From Planctomycetota bacterium (GTDB taxonomy: Bacteria > Planctomycetota > PUPC01 > JACPCR01), in NCBI GenBank assembly GCA_030740295.1, contig JASLXP010000192.1:1-7499 (forward strand): 7,499 bases of DNA, in the 5' to 3' direction. This document shows positions 1 through 6,864 of this stretch, piece after piece. Numbering within the stretch: the first letter of the stretch is position 1; every line of letters starts with the position of its first letter. A model generated the notes under the pieces. That model did no database searches and was not told the origin of the DNA. It saw nothing but the letters and a program-made list of their open reading frames with translations. The translations under genes were made by a program, and so were the position numbers.

Positions 1-723
1 CGACGACATCTCTGCGCGGACACGAGCGGGATCGGAGTCAATCGTCCCGGAGCCTTCTGTGAATACATCGCGCTGCCGATGACCAATTGTTGGCACCACG
101 CGCCAGAGATAGATCGAGATATCGCTTCGATTTTTGATCCCTTTGGGAACGCAGTGCACACCGCGCTTTCATTTGACGTGCTTGGCGAAGACATCCTCAT
201 CACCGGCGCAGGCCCCATCGGCCTGATGGCTGCCGCGGTCGTCAAACACGCGGGCGCACGCTATGTAGTGGTCACCGATGTGAATCCGTGGCGTCTTGAC
301 CTGGCAAGAGAGATGGGGGCTACTCTCGCGCTGGACGTCCGGGATTCGAGCATTGCGGACGCGCAGAAAGAACTGGACATGAAAGAAGGTTTTGACGTGG
401 GACTGGAGATGTCCGGCAATCCCATGGCGTTCAACGACATGCTCGAGAATATGTGCCACGGTGGCAAGATCGCCATGCTGGGGATACCGGAGGAATCGAT
501 GCCCATCGACTGGAATACGGTCATTTTCAATATGCTCACCATCAAGGGAATCTACGGACGTGAGATGTATGAGACCTGGTACAAAATGACCGTCATGCTC
601 CAGGGCGGGCTCGATATCAGTCCGGTGATTTCCCATCGGCTCCATTACTCTGAATTTGAAAAGGGCTTCGAGGCCATGAAGAGTGGAGAAGCAGGGAAAG
701 TCGTGATGGGCTGGGATACGTAA
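1..723 (+). CDS. tdh: L-threonine 3-dehydrogenase, 3' part (5' end outside window)
   Basis: Zinc-dependent medium-chain dehydrogenase that oxidises L-threonine to 2-amino-3-ketobutyrate with NAD+ in the cytoplasm. Frame 1 is open from base 1 to the TAA at 721-723, giving 240 visible residues. From memory of E. coli Tdh (341 aa), about 101 N-terminal residues are missing, including the catalytic zinc ligands. The Cys at visible residue 5 matches the last of the four structural-zinc cysteines. It is followed by GIGVNRPG, then [15 protein letters not shown], the Rossmann motif GAGPIG (visible residues 69-74) and an Asp at residue 93 ending the second strand, as expected for NAD preference. GLEMSG and the [15 protein letters not shown] stretch are hallmarks of Tdh rather than of general alcohol or sorbitol dehydrogenases. 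The partner ligase gene kbl is not visible and may lie upstream. An in-frame ATG at 79 is internal, not the start. Identification is by recalled similarity and is strong. Confidence 0.93.
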   Translation, partial: RRHLCADTSGIGVNRPGAFCEYIALPMTNCWHHAPEIDRDIASIFDPFGNAVHTALSFDVLGEDILITGAGPIGLMAAAVVKHAGARYVVVTDVNPWRLDLAREMGATLALDVRDSSIADAQKELDMKEGFDVGLEMSGNPMAFNDMLENMCHGGKIAMLGIPEESMPIDWNTVIFNMLTIKGIYGREMYETWYKMTVMLQGGLDISPVISHRLHYSEFEKGFEAMKSGEAGKVVMGWDT

Positions 724-731
724 CGGGCAAA

Positions 732-746
732 TCATCCATGGGATGA
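732..746 (+). terminator. Small hairpin just after tdh, weak terminator candidate
   Basis: TCATCC (732-737), a three-base loop ATG and GGATGA (741-746) form a perfect 6-bp inverted repeat starting 8 bases after the tdh stop codon. No run of T follows it, so it does not look like a classical intrinsic terminator. It could be a weak stop or a 3'-end-protecting stem. It may also be chance. Confidence 0.2.
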
Positions 747-827
747 CGATGTCTCTGACAGACCGTCGTGGGTATAACTCGATGCGCCGATTGGCCCTGC
801 AACAGAATCGTAACTCCAATCCGAAAC

Positions 828-848
828 TTACTCATCACTCATTACTCA
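828..848 (+). repeat. Three-copy heptamer tandem repeat
   Basis: TTACTCA, TCACTCA and TTACTCA lie head to tail with an exact 7-bp period and one mismatch in the middle copy. A partial fourth unit (AC) follows. The array sits 16 bp before the ATG at 865, in an AT-richer stretch with no Shine-Dalgarno sequence. It could be a leader element, a binding site or a simple-sequence tract; the sequence does not decide. Confidence 0.5.
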
Positions 849-864
849 ACACGTAAGCTCCCCC

Positions 865-2010
865 ATGAAAATCACAAACATTGAAACCATCCTCGCCCCG
901 CGGGGCTCACGCAATCTTGTCTTCGTCAAGGTCCATACAGACGAAGGGATCACCGGCATTGGCGAGGCATATTCCTGCGGGCCGGAGTTGGCCACGGTCG
1001 AGGTAATTCGTGATTTTGAAACATGGCTGGTGGGCGAAGATCCTCGCAACGTCGAACACATCTGGCAGAAGCTCTACAACTACACGCGGTTTCCGTTCGG
1101 CCCGGTGAACATGGCCGCCATCAGCGGAATCGAGCATTGCCTGTGGGACATCAAAGGCAAGGCGCTGGGCGTGCCGGCCTGGCACCTGCTCGGCGGAAAG
1201 TGTCGAGACAAGGTGCGTGTTTACCAGAGCTGTGGAGGAAGTACACCTGAGCAGTGCGCGGAATCGGCCCTCGGCCTTATCGAGAAATATGGCTATACAT
1301 GCCTGAAAATGGGCCCGTACAGCGGGACGACCAGGGTCGACATTACAGGTGAGTGGCTGCGCGATGCCGAACAGCGGTTGGCCGCGGTCAGAAAGGCCGT
1401 GGGTGATGACATTGATATCGGCGTCGACATCCATGCCCGGCTCCGAGAGCCGATACGCGCAATCCAGACTGCAGACGTGCTCAAACCTCACCGGCCCTTC
1501 TTTATCGAAGAGCCCATCCGGCCAGAGAACATCGGCGCCATGGCTGAGGTGAAGCAGAAGATGATGGTGCCGCTGGCGACCGGGGAATGCCTGACGACGA
1601 AGTTCCAATTCCTGGATCTGCTTCAGCAGAAAGCCGCAGACATCCTCCAGCCGGACATCTGTCTTGTCGGCGGAATGCTCGAATGCAAGAAGATTGCGGC
1701 CATGGCCGAGGCATTTTGCGTTCCTATCGCGCCGCACAATCCGCTTGGTCCGGTCGCCACTGCGGTGAGTGTGCACTTCGCCGTTTCAACTCCGAACTTT
1801 CTCGTCCTTGAGTACATCCCGGATGACAGCCCCGGCCGGCGAGACCTCGTTCAAGAGCCATTGATGGTTGAGGACGGCTTCATACCCGTCCCCGAAAAGC
1901 CTGGCTGGGGGATCGAGCTCAATGATGAGTACCTCGAGAAAGACAGCGGATACCGGCCGTGGCACAGATCGTTTGTGACGAACGAAGATGGGTCGGTGGG
2001 CTTTGTGTGA
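865..2010 (+). CDS. Enolase-superfamily sugar acid dehydratase-like protein (galactonate dehydratase-like)
   Basis: A 381-residue cytoplasmic enzyme of the mandelate racemase/muconate lactonizing enzyme group. It has an N-terminal capping domain (about 1-115) and then a beta/alpha barrel. Predicted Mg ligands are D188, E215 (in FIEEP) and E241 (in TGE). H190 lies two residues after D188, and an Asp-His pair is formed by D264 (LQPD) and H291 (PHNPLGP). The same spacing occurs in E. coli DgoD (D183/H185, E209, E235, D258/H285), and the length is nearly identical (382 aa). The second-strand lysine region reads LKMG, without the KxK of mandelate racemase, which favours an acid-sugar dehydratase over a racemase or cycloisomerase. 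The exact sugar acid cannot be read from sequence. The start at 865 aligns with the DgoD N-terminus (MKIT) but has no Shine-Dalgarno sequence. The gene lies 141 bp after tdh on the same strand, and its stop touches that of the convergent downstream gene. Confidence 0.88.
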   Translation: MKITNIETILAPRGSRNLVFVKVHTDEGITGIGEAYSCGPELATVEVIRDFETWLVGEDPRNVEHIWQKLYNYTRFPFGPVNMAAISGIEHCLWDIKGKALGVPAWHLLGGKCRDKVRVYQSCGGSTPEQCAESALGLIEKYGYTCLKMGPYSGTTRVDITGEWLRDAEQRLAAVRKAVGDDIDIGVDIHARLREPIRAIQTADVLKPHRPFFIEEPIRPENIGAMAEVKQKMMVPLATGECLTTKFQFLDLLQQKAADILQPDICLVGGMLECKKIAAMAEAFCVPIAPHNPLGPVATAVSVHFAVSTPNFLVLEYIPDDSPGRRDLVQEPLMVEDGFIPVPEKPGWGIELNDEYLEKDSGYRPWHRSFVTNEDGSVGFV

Positions 2011-3132
2011 TCAGAGCACTTCAGCCAGCGCGGCGAGCAACTGCTCCACATCTTCCATTGTGTTGTAGCCATGGATGGCCACCCGCATCCGGCCGGCCTG
2101 GCACATGACATGGATATCTTTGGAGCGCAGGTGATCCCTGATTCGTTCGGCATCCGGATGCCGAAACGCGAGGATGCCGGCGATGGATTCCGGATTGTCA
2201 GGAGTGATCCTCTCCACCGGAAATCTCCTGATGCCCTCCAGGCACTTCATGACCAGCGGTCGAGTCTGCTGTTCGATGTTCTCGACCCCAACACCCTTAA
2301 TGTAATTCAGACCCGCGTTGATCGCGTAGACTGCCGAGTAGCTCGGCATGCCGACCATGAAACTCGCCGCGCCGGGTTTGCTGGCAGCGCCGTCGAACCG
2401 GTTCTCACGAAAGGGATCCTGCAGATTGAACCATCCGCCGGCAGTAGTCGTCAGTTCCGCCGCTCTCGCTGAAGGCACGCCGACCAGCCCACCGCCATGG
2501 CTGGCCAGAATCCACTTGTGCGTCGAGCTCACAATCAGGTCCGCGCCATTCAGGTCGAGCGGCACACGCCCGAGCGCCTGCGTGACATCAACGGCAAGCA
2601 GAGCGTCTGAATTTTCACGGACTGCCTCGGCCAGTTCCTGAAGCGGGACCTTGAAGCCGTTAAAGAAACTCACGAGGGAAACGGTCACGATGCGAGTTCG
2701 CGTACTGAGCAAAGGTATCAGATCTTCAACCCTCAACGCCCATTCGTTAGAACGCCACACCTTCACCTCCGCCGGGCAGACTGGCTGCAGCCAGGGCGTG
2801 GCGCCAGCGGGGAAATCGAGATCGTTGACGATTACCTCGTCCCCATCCTTCAACTGGAGCGCCATCGCCGCGAGATTGTATGCCTCAGAACTGCACGAAC
2901 AGATTCCAATCTCATCCGACGAAAGACCATAGAATTCAGCGACGAGCGAACGAGCCGACTGCCACTGCGTTTCATGGAGGGGACGGCCGTCCATACCGAG
3001 CACTTTATCCTGCGCGTATTGAGCAAGAGCGTCCGTGACGCAGACCGGCGGAATTCCTTCAGCCGCGGTGTTGAGGTATGTGCGGCCTGCGAGCGAAGGA
3101 AAATCTGTGATTCTGGATTGTTCAGTGAGCAT
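2011..3132 (-). CDS. Class V aminotransferase-fold PLP enzyme (NifS/isopenicillin N epimerase-like)
   Basis: A 373-residue fold-type I PLP enzyme. Visible landmarks are the N-terminal YLNTAAEG (19-26), D182 and Q185 in VDVTQALG for the pyridine ring, and SSTHKW with K206 as the Schiff-base lysine after H205. GRMRVAIHGYNT follows, where R350 is placed like the substrate-carboxylate arginine of SufS. The final YNTMEDVEQLL is typical of class V enzymes. The C-terminal part is short: C344 stands near the region of the SufS persulfide-cysteine loop, but the RxGxxC loop itself is absent. A cysteine desulfurase acting in Fe-S assembly is therefore unlikely. Epimerase, lyase or aminotransferase activity on an unknown amino acid is more plausible. 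It is alone on its strand and divergent from the IMP cyclohydrolase gene. The ATG at 3132 has no Shine-Dalgarno sequence. The family is sure; the substrate is unknown. Confidence 0.88.
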   Translation of the reverse strand: MLTEQSRITDFPSLAGRTYLNTAAEGIPPVCVTDALAQYAQDKVLGMDGRPLHETQWQSARSLVAEFYGLSSDEIGICSCSSEAYNLAAMALQLKDGDEVIVNDLDFPAGATPWLQPVCPAEVKVWRSNEWALRVEDLIPLLSTRTRIVTVSLVSFFNGFKVPLQELAEAVRENSDALLAVDVTQALGRVPLDLNGADLIVSSTHKWILASHGGGLVGVPSARAAELTTTAGGWFNLQDPFRENRFDGAASKPGAASFMVGMPSYSAVYAINAGLNYIKGVGVENIEQQTRPLVMKCLEGIRRFPVERITPDNPESIAGILAFRHPDAERIRDHLRSKDIHVMCQAGRMRVAIHGYNTMEDVEQLLAALAEVL

Positions 3133-3173
3133 TTTGGGAATGGTCAGTAATGGATGGACTTTGCATCATGTGA

Positions 3174-3202
3174 TTCATTCTTTCAGTTGGAAACTGTATG
3201 AT
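3174..3202 (+). promoter_or_regulatory. Possible promoter for the IMP cyclohydrolase gene
   Basis: In the 107-bp region between the divergent genes, TATGAT (3197-3202) is one base from the -10 consensus. TTCATT (3174-3179) lies 17 bp upstream as a poor -35 match. Small dyads overlap the site: CAGTT/AACTG at 3184-3188 and 3192-3196, and CAGTTGG paired with CCAACCTG (3203-3210) with one bulge. These could be an operator or a leader stem. A promoter for the minus-strand gene must also lie in this region, but I see no convincing match to it. Confidence 0.22.
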
Positions 3203-3229
3203 GCCAACCTGCCACCAGATGAACAGATC

Positions 3230-3234
3230 GGAGG
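3230..3234 (+). promoter_or_regulatory. Strong Shine-Dalgarno site (GGAGG)
   Basis: GGAGG stands 5 bases before the ATG at 3240 and fixes the start of the IMP cyclohydrolase gene. It is the only well-placed strong ribosome binding site in the window; most other starts have none. It also supports the view that the reading frame is an intact gene and not a remnant. Confidence 0.75.
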
Positions 3235-3239
3235 ATTAG

Positions 3240-3839
3240 ATGGAAATTAAAAGAGCGCTGATCAGTGTGAGTGACAAAACAGGAGTTGTCGAATTCGCCC
3301 GGGGCCTGGCCGAACTTGGTATCGAGATCCTTTCGACCGGAGGCACGGCGGGGCAGCTCAGAGAGAGCGGCCTGTCCGTCAGAGACGTTTCCGATTACAC
3401 AGGCTTTCCTGAAATCATGAACGGACGCGTCAAGACTCTGCATCCCAAGATATACGGGGGCATCCTCGGGCTTCGTTCGAACCCGGAACACATGCAGGCA
3501 ATGGAGGACCACGAAATCGGCCCCATCGACCTCGTTGCCGTGAACCTCTACCCTTTCGAAGAAACCGTGGCAAAGGTGGATTGCACTCTTGAGGACGCCA
3601 TCGAAAACATTGACATTGGCGGCCCATGCATGGTGCGCGCCTCGGCGAAGAATCATCACGACGTGATCATCATCGTCCGGCCCGAACGGTATTCAGAGAT
3701 CCTGTCCTCCCTCAGAGAGACGGGAAACGTCGACCAGGCCAAACGCCGACAGTTGGCCGTAGAAGCCTACACCATGACCAGCGGCTATGACGGGGCCATC
3801 GTGGAATACCTCTCGTCCGCTGGAATCACTGAAGCCTGA
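3240..3839 (+). CDS. Stand-alone IMP cyclohydrolase (N-terminal PurH domain only)
   Basis: A 199-residue protein matching the first domain (MGS-like fold) of bifunctional PurH/ATIC. That domain closes the ring of FAICAR to give IMP, the last step of de novo purine synthesis. Motifs in order are SVSDKTG (9-15), STGGTA (32-37), [21 protein letters not shown] (about 49-69), VNLYPF (101-106), NIDIGG (123-128), RASAKNH (133-139) and RRQLAVEA (169-176). K65, Y104, D125 and K137 sit where human ATIC has its catalytic K66, Y104, D125 and K137. The protein stops at the domain boundary, about residue 199 of the usual 510-590. The next reading frame is a different gene, so the AICAR transformylase half is absent rather than frameshifted. 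A separate transformylase must be encoded elsewhere if the pathway is complete. It lies 37 bp before a PPK2 gene on the same strand. The family call is strong; stand-alone activity is inferred from the intact active site. Confidence 0.9.
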   Translation: MEIKRALISVSDKTGVVEFARGLAELGIEILSTGGTAGQLRESGLSVRDVSDYTGFPEIMNGRVKTLHPKIYGGILGLRSNPEHMQAMEDHEIGPIDLVAVNLYPFEETVAKVDCTLEDAIENIDIGGPCMVRASAKNHHDVIIIVRPERYSEILSSLRETGNVDQAKRRQLAVEAYTMTSGYDGAIVEYLSSAGITEA

Positions 3840-3876
3840 AGATTGGCAAATAACTAACTATCACCACCATACCCAG

Positions 3877-4707
3877 ATGAGCCAGACCATCTCCGACAGC
3901 GAACTGATCGCCCGTTACCGCGTCCCTGCAGACGGCAGCTTTGTGCTGGATGCCGATCCATCCGAGGCCGGCCTCTTGCCGGGCAAAAAAGCATCAAAGC
4001 CCTTTCTTAAAGAAGAGCAGCAGCGACTGACCGAACTGCAAGAGGTCTTATATGCCCAGGGCAAGCATTCGCTTCTGATCGTTTTTCAGGCCACGGACAC
4101 CGGCGGTAAGGACGGCACCATTAAAAACGTGATGGGTCCGCTCAACCCCCAGGGCGTGGTGGTGCGCAGTTTCAAGAAACCAACGGAAGAGGAGCTCGCA
4201 CACGATTACCTCTGGCGCATCCACAAGGCCGTGCCCGGGAAGGGAATGATCGGAATCTTCAATCGCTCACACTACGAAGACGTCATCGTCACCAAGGTGC
4301 ATGGCCTGGTCGATGACGAGACTATCGAACGGCGTTACGGCGAAATAAACGCGTACGAAAAATATCTCACCAACAATGGAACGGCCGTCATCAAATTCTT
4401 CCTGCACATATCAAAGGACGAGCAGAAAGAGCGCCTGCAGGAACGCCTGGACAACCCGGACAAGCACTGGAAATTCAACATCAGCGATCTGAACGAGCGT
4501 AAACTCTGGGACGATTACCAGGTAACCTTCGAATCCGCGCTCCGGGAATGCAGCACGACTGAGGCGCCCTGGTTCACTATCCCGGCCAACAGAAAGTGGT
4601 ACCGCAATTACCTCATAGCCAGGATCATCCGTATCACCCTGGAAAACCTGGAACTGGAATACCCGCCAGCTCCACCAGGATTAGAGGGCGTCGTGATTGA
4701 TGATTGA
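3877..4707 (+). CDS. ppk2: Polyphosphate kinase 2, class III-like (polyP-dependent AMP/ADP phosphotransferase)
   Basis: A 276-residue P-loop kinase that uses inorganic polyphosphate to phosphorylate nucleotides. Landmarks are YRVPADGSFVLD (14-25), the Walker A segment ATDTGGKDGT (72-81, K78), DYLWRIHKAVPGKG (110-123), the Walker B region FNRSHYEDV (128-136), the lid stretch KERLQERLDNP (184-194) and IPANRKWYRN (235-244). The FNRSHYEDV form and the overall sequence closely recall Meiothermus ruber PPK2 of class III, whose members carry AMP to ADP and on to ATP. Class I enzymes instead have FNRSWYN-type motifs. The frame is open back to 3787, but those 30 extra residues overlap the IMP cyclohydrolase gene and do not match the family, so I use the ATG at 3877. 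No Shine-Dalgarno sequence precedes it, and it probably shares a transcript with the gene before it. Class and substrate are inferred from motifs. Confidence 0.9.
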   Translation: MSQTISDSELIARYRVPADGSFVLDADPSEAGLLPGKKASKPFLKEEQQRLTELQEVLYAQGKHSLLIVFQATDTGGKDGTIKNVMGPLNPQGVVVRSFKKPTEEELAHDYLWRIHKAVPGKGMIGIFNRSHYEDVIVTKVHGLVDDETIERRYGEINAYEKYLTNNGTAVIKFFLHISKDEQKERLQERLDNPDKHWKFNISDLNERKLWDDYQVTFESALRECSTTEAPWFTIPANRKWYRNYLIARIIRITLENLELEYPPAPPGLEGVVIDD

Positions 4708-4793
4708 GGGTTTGATTCTCAACCCGTTTCGCAGCCGGATCGGGATTCCGATTCAGATGACGATTCAGTTCGCACCATTCCACAGCAGACTTC

Positions 4794-5876
4794 ATGACAT
4801 CCGCAGAAAGAGTCAAGACACTCCTCAATAAAGACATTCCCGACCAGATGGGGCTCTACGAGCATTGGTGGGGCGAAACGCTGAGAGACCACTGGCCCGA
4901 TCAGGGCTACCCAAAGGACGAGAAACCGGATGTCTATTTCGACTACGATATCGTCGGTTGTGGCGGGTGGATTAACAGCACTCCTTTCATGGACGTGGAG
5001 GACGTCGTCGAGGAAACGGACAGATGGAAAGTCACTAAGAATGGACGTGGCGCCACGCTCAAACACTGGAAGGGAAGGTCTGGCACTCCGGAGCACATCG
5101 GTTTTGAAGTGACGAGCCCGGAGGTCTGGAAGAAATACCGCGAGCCTCTCCTCGAACTGAGCACGGACCGAATTGGCAATGTGGATGATGCCCGGAAGGC
5201 CCTGGCCGATGCCCGGGACCGCGGCAAGTTCGCCGTAATGGGAAATCTGTTCGTCTGGGAGCTGATGCGTTGCACCATCGGCGAGGAAAATTTTCTCCCG
5301 GCCCTGCTCACGGACCCCGATTGGATTCATGATTTCTGCCAGGTCCATCTCGATTTCTACATAAAGCACTACGAGCTGCTCTTCCGTGAGGCCGGCCTGC
5401 CAGATGGTTTTTTCATTTACGAGGATTTCGGTTTCAGCAACGGGCTTTACTGTTCACCGAAAACGCTGGGAGAGCTCGTCATGCCTTACGAGAAGGCTTT
5501 CGTCTCATTCCTCAAGGATTACGGCCTGCCGGTCCTCATGCACTCCTGCGGGGATATCCGGAAAGCCGTGCCTCTGATGATTGATGCCGGTTTCGATTGC
5601 CTGCAGCCCATGGAAGCCAAGGCGGGCAACGACGTCCTGGAATTCGCGCGCATCTACGGCAACCAGATCTCCTACATGGGAAACATCAACATCGTACCAC
5701 TCAGCACCAATGACCCGGCTGCAGTCAGGGCAGAGATCGAACCGAAAGTAAAAGAGCTGAACCGGCTGCGCATCCCCTATTTCTTCCACTCCGATCATTC
5801 GATCCCGCCGAACGTGAGCTTCGAGACCTACAAACTGGCCCTGCAGATTTTTCAAGAAAACAGCCGGTATGAATAG
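4794..5876 (+). CDS. URO-D-family protein, not HemE (methyltransferase-like)
   Basis: A 360-residue protein of the uroporphyrinogen decarboxylase superfamily, predicted to be a soluble TIM barrel. It lacks the N-terminal arginine-rich RQAGRY-type signature of HemE, so haem synthesis is unlikely. Visible motifs are IYEDFGF (208-214), LMHSCGD (248-254), FDCLQPMEAKAGND (267-280), YMGNINI (294-300) and FHSDHSIPPNVS (331-342). H250 and C252 match the HxC zinc motif of MtaA/CmuA-type methyltransferases. A third metal ligand could be C269, D334 or H335; this is inference. Such paralogues may move methyl groups to or from corrinoid proteins, or do something still unknown, and no corrinoid protein is visible here. 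It starts 86 bp after ppk2. That gap holds the direct repeat CGATTCAG (4749-4756, 4761-4768) and no clear Shine-Dalgarno site. It converges on the rnfD-like gene with a 5-bp gap. Superfamily sure; function unknown. Confidence 0.85.
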   Translation: MTSAERVKTLLNKDIPDQMGLYEHWWGETLRDHWPDQGYPKDEKPDVYFDYDIVGCGGWINSTPFMDVEDVVEETDRWKVTKNGRGATLKHWKGRSGTPEHIGFEVTSPEVWKKYREPLLELSTDRIGNVDDARKALADARDRGKFAVMGNLFVWELMRCTIGEENFLPALLTDPDWIHDFCQVHLDFYIKHYELLFREAGLPDGFFIYEDFGFSNGLYCSPKTLGELVMPYEKAFVSFLKDYGLPVLMHSCGDIRKAVPLMIDAGFDCLQPMEAKAGNDVLEFARIYGNQISYMGNINIVPLSTNDPAAVRAEIEPKVKELNRLRIPYFFHSDHSIPPNVSFETYKLALQIFQENSRYE

Positions 5877-5881
5877 GGCGG

Positions 5882-6856
5882 CTACGGGGGCGAATTACCT
5901 CCTGCGTACCCGAGGGGTTTGGGACGGAAGACCTGGTTTATCAATGGTGTCAGTCCGTTCATGATCAGAACCGCGTAGGCGACTCCTTCAGGATAAATGC
6001 CGTAGAAGCGAATCAGGACGGTGATGATTCCAACACCCACCGCAAATATGTTTTGACCGGTGGCGGTGAGAGGCGTGGTGACTGGATCTGTGATCAGGAA
6101 GAACGCCGCGAGCATGGCCCCGCCGGAGAGGACGTGATACAGCGGATTACGCACGAGGTAAGGCGCATGCCCGGCGAACTTTTCCGGTGCAGGAAGCAGG
6201 AGCGCTGCGGTGAAGACAGCAAGAAGGCAGAGAAACGGCGCCTGCCAATCAATGACCCGTCGAAGAACCAGATACAAGCCGCAAAGCAGAATGATAAGGG
6301 CGCTGGTCTCTCCGATGGTCCCGCCATGCAAACCAAGAGAGAGGTCCACAAGCCCGGCCTGCGTGGCGCCTGTGGACGCGTGCAGAGGAGTCGCGGAGCT
6401 GACGGCATCTATCGCCATTGGATATCGCGTCAGGTTCAGCCAGTCGGGATAAGACCACTGGAGCAGGACCCGTCCCACAAGGACCGGATTGAATGGGTTG
6501 TTTCCCAAACCACCAAAGAGCTGTTTGCCAATAAGGATGGCGTAAAGAGCTCCGACAAAAGGTACGAACCACGGCACATCGGGGGGCAGCATGTAGGCCA
6601 GCAACAGCCCAGTGACAATCGGGCTCGCATCCGTGATGTCCGTCTTTTGCCGGTTGAGACGACGTCCCAGCAGGTCCGCTGCCCACGCGGCACCAACGCT
6701 GATCCCGATGACCATGAGCGCCTGATGGGCGAAGAACACAATCCCGACGATTCCAATGGGCAGCAGGGCCACAACTGCCTGCCACATGATCCAGCGTGTG
6801 CTGCGCTGTTTGTGTGAAAACGGCCCGCGGCCTGTCATCGTGGGGAAGCTGGGCAT
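5882..6856 (-). CDS. RnfD-like subunit of an Rnf electron transport complex
   Basis: A 324-residue integral membrane protein of the NqrB/RnfD family, the flavin-carrying membrane subunit of the ion-translocating ferredoxin:NAD+ oxidoreductase. Several hydrophobic segments are visible, starting with WQAVVALLPIGIVGIVFF. Family motifs are KQLFGGLGNNPFNPVLVGR (about 111-129), VSSATPL with T156 as the likely covalent FMN attachment site, FFLITDPVTTPLT (252-264) and IRFYGIYPEGVAYAVLIMNG near the C-terminus. The frame is open upstream to 6937, but those codons overlap the end of the rnfA-like gene and do not look like an RnfD N-terminus. The ATG at 6856, 8 bp after the rnfA-like stop, is preferred; an ATG at 6838 is possible. 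No Shine-Dalgarno site is seen, so coupled re-initiation is likely. It is the last gene of this operon, whereas in standard rnf operons D follows C and precedes G. Confidence 0.85.
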   Translation of the reverse strand: MPSFPTMTGRGPFSHKQRSTRWIMWQAVVALLPIGIVGIVFFAHQALMVIGISVGAAWAADLLGRRLNRQKTDITDASPIVTGLLLAYMLPPDVPWFVPFVGALYAILIGKQLFGGLGNNPFNPVLVGRVLLQWSYPDWLNLTRYPMAIDAVSSATPLHASTGATQAGLVDLSLGLHGGTIGETSALIILLCGLYLVLRRVIDWQAPFLCLLAVFTAALLLPAPEKFAGHAPYLVRNPLYHVLSGGAMLAAFFLITDPVTTPLTATGQNIFAVGVGIITVLIRFYGIYPEGVAYAVLIMNGLTPLINQVFRPKPLGYAGGNSPP

Positions 6857-6864
6857 AGGAATTA

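Noticed and set aside
755..778. Promoter-like CTGACA and TATAAC before the dehydratase-like gene
   Set aside because: The spacer is only 12 bp, too short for a sigma-70 promoter; no good -35 lies at 16-18 bp.
907..1776. Long open frame (289 codons) on the minus strand inside the dehydratase-like gene
   Set aside because: It lies wholly antisense to a well-recognised enzyme and its translation has no family motifs; it looks like a shadow of GC-biased codon use.
3787..3876. N-terminal extension of the PPK2 frame overlapping the IMP cyclohydrolase gene
   Set aside because: The extra 30 residues do not resemble PPK2 N-termini, and the ATG at 3877 gives the usual family length.
3840..3876. Possible frameshift joining the IMP cyclohydrolase to a transformylase half
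   Set aside because: No transformylase-like sequence follows; the next frame encodes PPK2 from 3877.
4704..4725. Hairpin candidates after ppk2 (TTGAG/CTCAA or GGGTT/AACCC)
   Set aside because: Stems are only 5 bp, mutually exclusive and not followed by a T run, so a terminator cannot be supported.
6053..6817. Plus-strand open frame of 254 codons opposite the rnfD-like gene
   Set aside because: The translation is highly polar and low in recognisable motifs, while the minus strand encodes a clear membrane subunit; it is an antisense shadow.
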